From positions 186,001 through 250,000 of the forward strand of contig JACJZS010000003.1 in the NCBI GenBank assembly GCA_020635515.1: a stretch of 64,000 bases of DNA. Direction: 5' to 3'. This document shows, piece by piece, positions 7,040 to 15,444 of this stretch. The notes below the pieces were generated by a model, which searched no databases, had not been told where the DNA came from, and saw nothing but the letters and a program-made list of their open reading frames with translations. Positions within the stretch are counted from its first letter, which is position 1. Each line of letters opens with the position of its first letter. Source of the stretch: Flavobacteriales bacterium. GTDB taxonomy: Bacteria; Bacteroidota; Bacteroidia; Flavobacteriales; Weeksellaceae. The position numbers and the translations under genes are program-made.

Positions 7040-7232
7040 GGTTATCATCTGTAGCTGTTCGCTCAATTGTTCCGTCTTTAAATACCTTAATTATATCATC
7101 AGGACTCATTCCCATAGGGTCAACTAATCTTATGGGGTTTTGGTATACATATCCATAAGCATCCATCGTTTGCTCCGCCAACGGATCTACAGAAAGCCAA
7201 CTATACCTTATATACGTCGTAACTGAGTTCAT
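7005..7232 (-). pseudogene. RHS-repeat core fragment (truncated polymorphic toxin)
   Basis: 75 residues that contain the hallmark end of the RHS core: WLSVDPLAEQTMDAYGYVYQ followed by NPIRLVDPMGMSPDD (family pattern VDPLAEKYxxxSPYxYAxNNPIRxxDPxGM). In intact proteins the core follows thousands of residues of RHS repeats and precedes a variable toxin tip. Here about 20 N-terminal residues precede it, and after 17 tip residues the frame runs into the dispersed repeat, ending PSSPKCVRSKQ. Its start codon lies four bases after the stop of the upstream subtilase gene. It is therefore a deletion remnant, unlikely to be functional. Confidence 0.8.
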
Positions 7233-7235
7233 TTA

Positions 7236-8873
7236 CTATTTGTATTCATCATAGGCGAGTCGTACTGCTTTATTTAAGTCTACGACTCCACCAGCTACAG
7301 ATAATGCATCAAATCCTCGAAGTTTTTCATTACCATCTAAATCTATTTCTATAAGTGTTTCTTGAGTACTTTTATTAACTGATTTCATTAGAATTTCTTT
7401 TGTCTGTACTGCTGTGAGTTTAGGGAAATATGCTCTAAGCACTGCTGCACAACCAGCAACTACTGGTGAAGCCATACTTGTTCCGCTGTTAGACTTATAT
7501 TTATTATCAGGAATCAAAGAATATATATCCGATCCTGGAGCAAATAAATCCACTTTCATAGCTCCAAAGTTAGAGAAACTAGATTTTATAGATTCAGGAT
7601 TAGAGGTAGAAGAACCAACAGTAATCCAATTTTTAGCATATGGTTCTATTTCTCCTTTGTAGAAATTAGTAGGATAATTTTCTTCTATATCTATGTCTTT
7701 ATTGTCATTACCTGCAGCATGAACTAGTAAAACATCGTGGTCTTGAGCATATCTTATCGCAAAAGCAACAATATCTGAATGAGGAGAAAAGGCTTTTCCG
7801 AAGCTCATGTTTATCACTTTAGCTCCATTATCTACTGCATAGATGATTGCATTCGCCACGTCTTTATCTCTTTCATCTCCATCGGGAACAGTACGAACAG
7901 TAAGGATTTTGGCTACATCTCCTGCAATTCCATTAATTCCTATATCGTTATTTCTTTCCGCAGCAATGATTCCTGCTACGTGAGTTCCGTGTTCTGCATC
8001 AGGACCTTCGTAATCATTATTTCCATAAAATCTTTCTCCATTGTTTCCATAATCATCTCCTACAATTCCACGAGAATCGTAATCTAGATTTAAGTAATAA
8101 TCAAGCATATTTTGGTAGTATTCTTCGCTATCTTTATACTCATCTTCCACCATTTTTATAACGTCACTGATTTTCTTTCCTGCTAAATCTGGAGATTCCA
8201 CCATCTGAGAAAGTACTCCTTTTACAGCAATTTCTTTTTGCGTTAAAGGTTCTATTTTATCTATATTTTCTTGATTTACTTCTATATCTCCTACTACATC
8301 TTTTATAACCAAGAATGTTTGTAATGCTTGTCCTTTTTGAGATTTTATGCTTGCAAGTGCTTGTTCTGCTTTACCTTTTTTTTGGTTGTATTCTTTTTTT
8401 GCTCTTTGGTATTCTTCATACTTGTCGGGATTATCAATTCTAAATCGTTCTGCATTTTCTCCTTCAAATATGGATTGGTATTTTTTTATAATACGAGTCA
8501 TTTCAAAGGTGTCAAAGTTTACATCTTCTCCATTTGGATTTCCTATGAAGTTCCAACCATAAACATCGTCTACGTATCCGTTTTTATCGTCGTCTTTTTC
8601 TTCTTTACCTTTTTCTTCTTTTTTGTTTACGTATAAATTATCATTTAAATCCTCATGTTCTACATCAACTCCGCTATCTAAAACTCCTACAATAACTGTT
8701 TTGGGTTTTATCTTTTTTGATTTAAGAAAATCCAATGCTTGTTCTGTAGCAACACCATAAACTCCTGTAGTTTCAAAGTCGCTATGATACCATTTCTGTG
8801 CATCTGTAAGTTTTTGTGCAAACGAGAATGAAAACACCAAAGACAACGCTAGAATTGAAAAAATATATCTCAT
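7236..8873 (-). CDS. Secreted S8 family (subtilisin-like) serine protease
   Basis: 545 residues with signal peptide (MRYIFSILALSLVFSFSFAQ). Catalytic triad: Asp66 in VLDSGVD, His295 in HGTHVAGI, Ser466 in SGTSMASP; the oxyanion Asn389 is in AAGND. An insertion of about 170 residues lies between the Asp and His motifs (about 118-285), helical and highly charged, containing RAKKEYNQKKGKAEQALAS. Large inserts at this site are found in other Bacteroidetes subtilases. No T9SS sorting domain or extra C-terminal domain is present, so it is probably periplasmic or exported by Sec only. The 3' end adjoins the RHS remnant. Confidence 0.9.
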   Translation of the reverse strand: MRYIFSILALSLVFSFSFAQKLTDAQKWYHSDFETTGVYGVATEQALDFLKSKKIKPKTVIVGVLDSGVDVEHEDLNDNLYVNKKEEKGKEEKDDDKNGYVDDVYGWNFIGNPNGEDVNFDTFEMTRIIKKYQSIFEGENAERFRIDNPDKYEEYQRAKKEYNQKKGKAEQALASIKSQKGQALQTFLVIKDVVGDIEVNQENIDKIEPLTQKEIAVKGVLSQMVESPDLAGKKISDVIKMVEDEYKDSEEYYQNMLDYYLNLDYDSRGIVGDDYGNNGERFYGNNDYEGPDAEHGTHVAGIIAAERNNDIGINGIAGDVAKILTVRTVPDGDERDKDVANAIIYAVDNGAKVINMSFGKAFSPHSDIVAFAIRYAQDHDVLLVHAAGNDNKDIDIEENYPTNFYKGEIEPYAKNWITVGSSTSNPESIKSSFSNFGAMKVDLFAPGSDIYSLIPDNKYKSNSGTSMASPVVAGCAAVLRAYFPKLTAVQTKEILMKSVNKSTQETLIEIDLDGNEKLRGFDALSVAGGVVDLNKAVRLAYDEYK

Positions 8874-8972
8874 AATTACCTATATTAAAATCATTAACAC
8901 AACAAAAGTAGAAATTTAAATTAGATAAAAATGAAAATAAAATCAGAAAGTTATGTTAAACTTTGAATAAAA

Positions 8973-9003
8973 AGTCGCCTTAATCAAAAAGACTAAGGCG
9001 ACT
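8973..9003 (-). terminator. Terminator after the starch-binding repeat protein gene
   Basis: AGTCGCCTTA at 8973-8982 is the exact inverse of TAAGGCGACT at 8994-9003, with an 11-base loop. Read on the minus strand it is followed by TTTTTATT, so it fits the end of the gene that stops at 9034. Confidence 0.85.
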
Positions 9004-9033
9004 AAAAAAAATTAATATAATAATTGAGAAATA

Positions 9034-11943
9034 TTATTCTACGATTAGCTTACTTGTTTCAGAATCTGAACCAACCGTAATGTTTAGCAAATAAATACCT
9101 TTATTCAAATTACACTGACTTACAGTATATGTTTTTTCAAATAAATCAGTAGCTATTTCAGAGTTCAAATATACTACATTTCCTGTTAAATCCACAATAG
9201 TTATTTCTACATTTTGAGTTCCGTTTACTTTCTTGCTTACTTTAAAGAAATCTCTTGCAGGATTTGGAGCAACGTATGACTTAGTTGTAACAATACTTGT
9301 AGCATCTGCTTTTCTTAAATTGCTAGCATCTGAATAGTACACATCTATTAAATTTCCACTTGCATCTAATAAAACCCAAATATCTTGAGAATAAAATTTA
9401 AAATCTTGAGTTTGTTTATCATTGAATTTAAATAAAATTCCATAATTATCTTGACCGATTTCATATTTATACCATCCGTTGTTGGTAGTAGGAAGTGCAT
9501 TTGGAGAGCTATTCCAATCAGTTAATCCGTGTTCTACATCGTTTGCATCTTTATACCACGCATGAACTCTTGGAGTTTCTAAAGAATTTTCTCTCTTTAC
9601 ATATACTGTATGTCCTGTGTTTTCTACTGGTTTGGTATTCGTTACAGAAATTAAATCTCCATTTGTATCTAACAATATCCATTTACCTTCACTGTAGAAT
9701 TTAAAATCTTCAGTTTGTTTATCATTGTATCTAAACAAGATTCCGTAATCGTATCCGTTTTCTGTAATTTCAAATTCTGACCAACCATCTTCTGTAGCAA
9801 CAGTTGATGGAGGATTATTCCAATCAGTAAGACCTTGTTCGTTTCCGTAATTTAAAGATATCCAAGCATGTACTTTAGGTAATTCTGTAGAACCTTGTCT
9901 TTTTACGTATACCTTTCTGTAGTTTGTAGACCCTTCAAAAATAAATTCTTTTTCAGAAACAGAATAAAATCCATATCCGTCTTTAGAAACTGCTTTTACT
10001 GTAGTATCAGAGTTCACATAAAAAGGTGATGTATAAACTTGTGCTGTAGCACTTGTTCTTGGGTCGGTTCCGTCTAAGGTATAGTATGTACTAATCGCAC
10101 AACCTCCACATGAAGTACTTCTAGCTAAAGTAACCGTTACATTAGTTCCTTCATCAAATTTTCCATTTGTATTTTCTTGCGGACTGTATGCTATGATTAC
10201 ATCGTATTCAGCATTTTCAGGGTCATAGTCTGTTACAGAAACTGGATTTCCATTAACATCTAAAACAATCCATATATCTTTGGAATAATATTTAAAATCC
10301 TGAGTTTGCACATCTCCTAAATACCTAAATAAGATTCCATAATTATTTTCATAAATTACATACTGAAACCAATCATTACCTGCTGGTAAAGCACTTGGAG
10401 GAAAATTCCAATCCGTAATTCCTTGGTCGTTTCCATTTGCATCTTTGTACCATGCGTGAACATTAGGTGCAGAACTGTGTCCTTCTCTTTTTACGTGTAC
10501 AGTGTGGTAAAAGAAATTAGTTTCAAATAAGAATGTTTTTTCAGAAACAGAATAAAATCCATATCCGTCTTTAGAAACTGCTTTTACTGTAGTATCAGAG
10601 TTCACATAAAAAGGTGATGTATAAACTTGTGCTGTAGCACTTGTTCTTGGGTCAGAACCGTCTAATGTATAATACGTACTAATCGCACAACCACTACATG
10701 AAGTACTTCTAGCTAAAGTAACCGTTACATTAGTTCCTTCATCAAATTTTCCATTTGCATTTTCTTGCGGACTGTATGCTATGATTACATCATTCTCATT
10801 ACTTTCATCAGGATTATAATTTGTTATAGAAATAAGGTTTCCACTTGCATCTAATAAAATCCATTTATCTTCACTGTAAAATTTAAAATCTTCCGTTTGT
10901 TTGTCATTATACCTAAATAAAATTCCGTAGTTGTTAGCTTCAACAACATACTTAGACCAACCATCATATCCATAAAGACTTGTAGTTGGAGGATTATTCC
11001 AATCAGTTAATCCATGTTCCACACCACTTTCATCTTTATACCATGCGTGTACTTTTGGCAGAGAATAATATGCATAATTTTCTCTTCTTACATAAACAGT
11101 ATGAGTGTTAGGATTATTTACAGTTACTTGAACTGATTTTGTTTTAAAACAACTTGTTTCGGAAGAATACGTAATTGTAGTTGTTCCTTCTGAGAAAATA
11201 TGGAATGATTTAGAACCTAAATTAGAGTCAATTCCGATTACAGAAGGATTGCTACTGGTAATGTTTATAAAAGAACCATCATCAAAGGTTGTTGGTAAAT
11301 TTGTAATGTTATCACCTAAATTGTATTCATAAGTATCATTTACTGTAACGCTTTTTACTTGTAACGGACTTTCGTCTGCCAAATCTAACGTAAGTTCATT
11401 TGAGGCATTACTACTTACATCAATCCCTCCATCTGCATTAGAATAATTAGAGTTTACAAAACGTACCTTCATGGATTCTACTTTTGGTTGTAAATCGTAT
11501 CCGTACGAATTTTGCTTATCGTAAAAAGGCTGAAAAGATTCCTTTGTAAAATAGTCACACGAAGTAAACTCAGCTTCCCAAACAACTCTTCCAGAGAATT
11601 GAGCATCGGTAGATCTTTGAAACTCTATTGATGTGTTAAAAATATTATTTAAATCAGAAGGTGTTGTTCCTAAAATAGGACTTTTAACGTCCCATAAAAT
11701 AATTGGGTTTCCGTTTGAAGTAGTTAAGGTTGCAGAAGAACCTTTAAGAGATGCAATCATGTACAAACTTTGACTGCTTGGAGTATTAAAATTTGCATCT
11801 GTTTGTATGCTTTCAAAATACACCGTAAACGGTTCCGATAAACTTGGACTTTCAGGACTCGTCCATGTTTGGTAATTCTGAGCAAACAATCCTGTTGTCA
11901 TTAAAACGAACAGCAATTGAAATCGTAAATTTTTAAAAATCAT
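9034..11943 (-). CDS. T9SS-exported protein with four putative starch-binding modules and two chitobiase-type domains
   Basis: 969 residues, signal peptide ending near FAQ. After a unique N-terminal part (about 1-275) come four copies of a module of about 95 residues at about 280-378, 479-570, 674-770 and 776-870; each begins with a VYVxRE/HVKRE strand, has VHAWYKD, GxTDWNxPP and YGILFRYNDKQTEDFKFYS, resembling CBM25/26-type starch-binding modules attached to alpha-amylases. Between modules 1-2 and 2-3 lie two chitobiase C-terminal-like domains (YYTLDGSDPRTSATAQVYTS). Residues about 887-969 are a type A T9SS sorting domain (APNPARDFF ... KGIYLLNI). No catalytic domain is visible. With the alpha-amylase nearby it probably holds starch or glycogen at the cell surface. 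Substrate is inferred. Confidence 0.75.
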   Translation of the reverse strand: MIFKNLRFQLLFVLMTTGLFAQNYQTWTSPESPSLSEPFTVYFESIQTDANFNTPSSQSLYMIASLKGSSATLTTSNGNPIILWDVKSPILGTTPSDLNNIFNTSIEFQRSTDAQFSGRVVWEAEFTSCDYFTKESFQPFYDKQNSYGYDLQPKVESMKVRFVNSNYSNADGGIDVSSNASNELTLDLADESPLQVKSVTVNDTYEYNLGDNITNLPTTFDDGSFINITSSNPSVIGIDSNLGSKSFHIFSEGTTTITYSSETSCFKTKSVQVTVNNPNTHTVYVRRENYAYYSLPKVHAWYKDESGVEHGLTDWNNPPTTSLYGYDGWSKYVVEANNYGILFRYNDKQTEDFKFYSEDKWILLDASGNLISITNYNPDESNENDVIIAYSPQENANGKFDEGTNVTVTLARSTSCSGCAISTYYTLDGSDPRTSATAQVYTSPFYVNSDTTVKAVSKDGYGFYSVSEKTFLFETNFFYHTVHVKREGHSSAPNVHAWYKDANGNDQGITDWNFPPSALPAGNDWFQYVIYENNYGILFRYLGDVQTQDFKYYSKDIWIVLDVNGNPVSVTDYDPENAEYDVIIAYSPQENTNGKFDEGTNVTVTLARSTSCGGCAISTYYTLDGTDPRTSATAQVYTSPFYVNSDTTVKAVSKDGYGFYSVSEKEFIFEGSTNYRKVYVKRQGSTELPKVHAWISLNYGNEQGLTDWNNPPSTVATEDGWSEFEITENGYDYGILFRYNDKQTEDFKFYSEGKWILLDTNGDLISVTNTKPVENTGHTVYVKRENSLETPRVHAWYKDANDVEHGLTDWNSSPNALPTTNNGWYKYEIGQDNYGILFKFNDKQTQDFKFYSQDIWVLLDASGNLIDVYYSDASNLRKADATSIVTTKSYVAPNPARDFFKVSKKVNGTQNVEITIVDLTGNVVYLNSEIATDLFEKTYTVSQCNLNKGIYLLNITVGSDSETSKLIVE
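9949..10203. repeat. Intragenic direct repeat, copy 1
   Basis: About 255 bases nearly identical at DNA level to 10537-10791, offset by 588 bases. Each encodes one chitobiase-type domain plus its lead-in. The low divergence, including at silent positions, points to recent duplication or gene conversion within the gene. Confidence 0.8.
10537..10791. repeat. Intragenic direct repeat, copy 2
   Basis: Partner of 9949-10203. Differences are clustered around the codons for GGC versus SGC in the CSGCAIS/CGGCAIS segment and next to GSDP/GTDP, with long identical runs elsewhere. Confidence 0.8.
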
Positions 11944-12077
11944 AATTTTTGTTATTTTAAAGAGTTTTTATCGATAACAAAAGTAGTTTTTAAAAAAAAT
12001 AAAATTAATGAATATGTATAACCATAGCTTTTATGGATACAATTATTGTCATTTTAACAATAACTATATAATGTAGA

Positions 12078-12977
12078 TTATTTATATTTTTTATTTAATG
12101 CTAACAGTATAGCGTAGGTTTCTGCATCAACAATCCCATCGTATTTTTCTGGACGAAAATGATGCTGAAATACAGTAACTATCTTTTTAAAGGCTTCATT
12201 ATTTTCTCCGTTAACTTCGATGTCGTATCCGTATTTTTTGAATTGTTTTTGAATTTCTTCAATATTACCTAAATCAGTAGAATTATTCATGATTGAATTA
12301 TAGAAAAGATAAAAATCTTGCACCTCATACCAAGCACCAATTTCATACTCATCGTATAATTTTTTCCATGGGAATTTTGGACCTGGATCCAACTTCCTCT
12401 GAGGAGCAACATCAGAATGCCCTAAAACGTAAGTCGGTTCAATCTTGTATCTTTCAATAATGTCTTTGCAAAGTTGAGCAACTTTTTTTATCTGAGTAGG
12501 CGTATAATCAAAGTATGTGTTTGAATTCCCAACCTTTTCATATCCTTTGTTTACAATTTCTATTCCTATTGAAGTATCGTTTAGATTTTCAAATTTCCCC
12601 CATTTGCTAACACCTGCATGCCATGCTCTTTTATCTTCTGCAACCAATAAATCTATAGAGTCGTTTTCTGCATTAGGAATGAGGTAATGAGCACTAACCT
12701 CTTTTTGTGTTAAAACTTTTACCGAAAGAGGATAATCAATAGCAGTGTAATGTAAAATCAAAAAACGCACTCGTTCATTTTGACCTACTGCTGGGAAATG
12801 ATTTGTTGATATTGTATATTTACTAAGCTCTGCTTTTTTTATGTATTCGTCTTTTGTTTTATTTTCTTCCGTTTGCTTTGCTTCGTTTTCAGAATTGTAT
12901 TTCACTTTCTTTTGCTTTGAAGTTCCACACGACATCATCAGTACAAGACTCAAAAAGAAAACGATACTCTTTTTCAT
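12078..12977 (-). CDS. Lipoprotein N-acetylmuramoyl-L-alanine amidase (Amidase_2/AmpD type)
   Basis: 299 residues with lipoprotein signal (LSLVLMMS before Cys17). The amidase_2 zinc ligands are visible: His in LILHYTAID, His in LGHSDVAPQRKLDPGP and the Asp of KLDPG; AWHAGVSKWG and SIGIEIVNKG are also typical. The last about 60 residues (IEEIQKQFKKYGYDIEVNG onward) form a peptidoglycan-binding-1-like domain. It would cleave the bond between MurNAc and L-Ala in muropeptides or wall, in the periplasm. Its products could feed the amgK/murU-like genes near 60-62 kb, an inference only. Confidence 0.88.
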   Translation of the reverse strand: MKKSIVFFLSLVLMMSCGTSKQKKVKYNSENEAKQTEENKTKDEYIKKAELSKYTISTNHFPAVGQNERVRFLILHYTAIDYPLSVKVLTQKEVSAHYLIPNAENDSIDLLVAEDKRAWHAGVSKWGKFENLNDTSIGIEIVNKGYEKVGNSNTYFDYTPTQIKKVAQLCKDIIERYKIEPTYVLGHSDVAPQRKLDPGPKFPWKKLYDEYEIGAWYEVQDFYLFYNSIMNNSTDLGNIEEIQKQFKKYGYDIEVNGENNEAFKKIVTVFQHHFRPEKYDGIVDAETYAILLALNKKYK

Positions 12978-13006
12978 AAACTCTAATTTTTATGCAAAAA
13001 TAAAAA

Positions 13007-13036
13007 AGAAAGTTATCCTAAAAAGGATAACTTTCT
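13007..13036 (-). terminator. Terminator after alpha-amylase gene
   Basis: AGAAAGTTATCC at 13007-13018 pairs perfectly with GGATAACTTTCT at 13025-13036 around a 6-base loop; the minus strand continues into a T run. It separates the amylase from the amidase gene, so the two are probably transcribed separately. Confidence 0.85.
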
Positions 13037-13061
13037 ATAAATTTTAATTTTATTGTTAAAA

Positions 13062-15233
13062 TTATTTTTTAATCACTTTCTGTGAAGAAATTTTCCCTGA
13101 TTGTGATTGTAATTGAATTAAGTAATTTCCTGCAACTAAGTTAGAAATATCAATTCTATTACCTATTATGTTTCCATTAGCTACAAGTTTTCCTTCTAAA
13201 TTTATAACTTCATAAGAAGTAAATTCATCAGAATTAACCACCATTATTCCTGTTGTAGGATTAGGAGTTAGTTTTACAGTTGAATCAAATTTAGAAATAT
13301 CTACATTTTCATTTGACAAACCTCCTACATACAACGGTGGATTAGTTGCGTCCCAAGTAAACCAAGAGTCTTTAGAAATATTTTCTATATCTCCTGTTTG
13401 GCTTGTCCCTGGCACACCTCCTGTTCCATTATTAAATAAGAAAGAAGCATCTATCACGTCATTAAATGTATATGAATACCAATCTGTAGTTCCCGCAACT
13501 GGAGTCATTGCAACACCTGGCCAAGCTGATGAACCATACGTAGAAGGATTCATTCTAAAGTAATGAATATTTACTGATGGCCATGATGCTGGCTTTTGAA
13601 AGTAAACAGTAATATTATTAAGTGCAGCAAAGGTAAATGTTCTTTGGAAAACTCCTGATGCTTTTCCTTGAGAGTCAACAGCTATTGCTTTTACTGTAGT
13701 TGTGCTTGTAATATTTATAGTTCCTGAAAATACAGGAGAAGAAGCCGTAGGTTCAGAACCATCAGTTGTATAATGAATAGTTACGCTTCCTCCATCAGGG
13801 TCTACACCTGCGATTTCGTCTATAACTGCTGTTTCTCCTGTCCCATAAACTCCACCTTGAGTCATTCTGATAATGATAGGTGCAGTATTTACTGCCGACT
13901 TTGTCCAAACTTCATATCCAGAACCTGATGCTGCAGAAACCCAACCAGCACCTGGATTAAATGAACTATTTCCCATCTTCATTGCTAATGAAGGCTCTGC
14001 ATCTGCATATCTACTCTTTACATACGCTGCATATCCACCTCCCGACTCTACTATATTCACACTACTCCAAGCGTCTATATTAGCAGCTTTACGAATTGCC
14101 ATAAGTTTTGCTAGAGCAAGCACATTTGCTTGATATGTTCTACTTGTTCCGTCTTTTGCATATATCCCACCAAATATATGTGGCAACCAAATACATGGAA
14201 TTCCTTTATGTGTAAGAATATAAGCATACGCCATCATTATTTGATTGTTATCTATTAAAGCATTACTTCCATCGGTAAATGTATCATGGTTATCTACCAA
14301 TGGAACAGCAAATCCTGAATAGTTTCCTGATCCAGAAAGACCAGCTTGAGCACCGCTCCAATTAATCAAACTATAATTACCGTTTCTAATTGCTTGTACC
14401 ATTTGGTAGTAATTAGGAAAATCAATAGCAGCTGATCTTCTTGGCGTAGTACTACCTGTTCCATCTATCCAACAAGAAACTTTTCCAAAATCTCCATCTA
14501 AAAACTCTCCCATAGAAAAATACGGGTTACTCGATTCATTGTAATCTCCAAAATATCGTTCAGGAAACCCTTTTGCTACATCCCATCTCCACGCTTTGAA
14601 TCCTTTTGCTTTTAATCTACTTAAGTATTCTTTTACTCCTGCTTGTACAGTAGGATTGGTATGATCCAAATCTCTACCTCCTACAAAACCTTGATAATTA
14701 CTTCCAAGACAGCTACTATATCCCTCAGAATTCCCACTAGGTCTACAATTTCCTGTAAAAGGAGGCGTAGATGCTGTAGAAGCTTCATCATCAGATACTA
14801 TAGTAGAACAATCCCATGTTGGGTCTGTAAAATCCACCCAATCTGTAGTTCCACCTCTATGGTTTACCACTATATCCGCCACAGGATATATTCCGTAACC
14901 ATTCATAGTTGTTAACATTTTATCTAGCTCTGCTTCTTTACCATACGATGTTTGACTAAAATCAAACCATTTAGTAGGAATATAACCTACTCCTCCTGTA
15001 GAAGCACTTGGTGGTGGTGTCCATATCATATCAAATCCCATAGAATGGAAAACTCCTGCACGAGCATTCATATACTCGTAGTAACTTCCTTCTGCTGTAA
15101 TTTTAGGTTGAGCATGCTCATTCCAACCAAATCCTTGAAGCATAATATCATCTATATATGCTGGATCCTGTGCTTTTACACTCATACTGAGTACAAAAAC
15201 ACTTAAAAAAAGTAAAATTTTTCTATTAATCAT
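13062..15233 (-). CDS. Secreted GH13 alpha-amylase with starch-binding and T9SS domains
   Basis: 723 residues, signal peptide MINRKILLFLSVFVLSMSVKAQ. GH13 barrel at about 25-450 with VADIVVNHRG, nucleophile Asp218 in WRWDVAKG, acid/base Glu243 in MGEFLDG and Asp317 in VDNHD. A chitobiase-type domain (about 455-545, HYTTDGSEPTASSPVFSG), a CBM26-like starch-binding module (about 550-640, VYFQKPASWPSVNIHYF) and a T9SS sorting domain (about 652-723, LTPNPTTGIMVV) follow. It should hydrolyse internal alpha-1,4 bonds of starch or glycogen outside the cell. The same accessory-domain types are repeated in the 969-residue protein nearby, supporting a shared role. Confidence 0.92.
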   Translation of the reverse strand: MINRKILLFLSVFVLSMSVKAQDPAYIDDIMLQGFGWNEHAQPKITAEGSYYEYMNARAGVFHSMGFDMIWTPPPSASTGGVGYIPTKWFDFSQTSYGKEAELDKMLTTMNGYGIYPVADIVVNHRGGTTDWVDFTDPTWDCSTIVSDDEASTASTPPFTGNCRPSGNSEGYSSCLGSNYQGFVGGRDLDHTNPTVQAGVKEYLSRLKAKGFKAWRWDVAKGFPERYFGDYNESSNPYFSMGEFLDGDFGKVSCWIDGTGSTTPRRSAAIDFPNYYQMVQAIRNGNYSLINWSGAQAGLSGSGNYSGFAVPLVDNHDTFTDGSNALIDNNQIMMAYAYILTHKGIPCIWLPHIFGGIYAKDGTSRTYQANVLALAKLMAIRKAANIDAWSSVNIVESGGGYAAYVKSRYADAEPSLAMKMGNSSFNPGAGWVSAASGSGYEVWTKSAVNTAPIIIRMTQGGVYGTGETAVIDEIAGVDPDGGSVTIHYTTDGSEPTASSPVFSGTINITSTTTVKAIAVDSQGKASGVFQRTFTFAALNNITVYFQKPASWPSVNIHYFRMNPSTYGSSAWPGVAMTPVAGTTDWYSYTFNDVIDASFLFNNGTGGVPGTSQTGDIENISKDSWFTWDATNPPLYVGGLSNENVDISKFDSTVKLTPNPTTGIMVVNSDEFTSYEVINLEGKLVANGNIIGNRIDISNLVAGNYLIQLQSQSGKISSQKVIKK

Positions 15234-15257
15234 TTTAAATAAGTTAGTATTTAGTTA

Positions 15258-15265
15258 CAAATATA
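15258..15265 (-). promoter_or_regulatory. Putative -7 promoter element for alpha-amylase
   Basis: Minus-strand TATATTTG, a full match to the Bacteroidetes TAnnTTTG element, 25 bases upstream of the start codon. No clear -33 TTTG was found at standard spacing. The surrounding 15234-15444 region separates divergent genes. Confidence 0.45.
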
Positions 15266-15444
15266 TAAAAAAACAAGTGTGTAAACAACACCTATTTTTA
15301 TTTTTTTTTATTATCCTACTTTCTACCATTCATCTACACCTTATTTCAATTCATCGACAATATGAAAAAAAAAGATTATAATATTTTGCGTTATTCATTA
15401 TATTCATTAATTTAGATTTAAAATTTAATTCAAATTAATACGAT

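Noticed and set aside
8328..8636. Hydrophobic plus-strand frames opposite the subtilase gene
   Set aside because: Phe/Val/Ile-rich translation is the reverse of a Lys/Glu-rich helical insert; shadow only.
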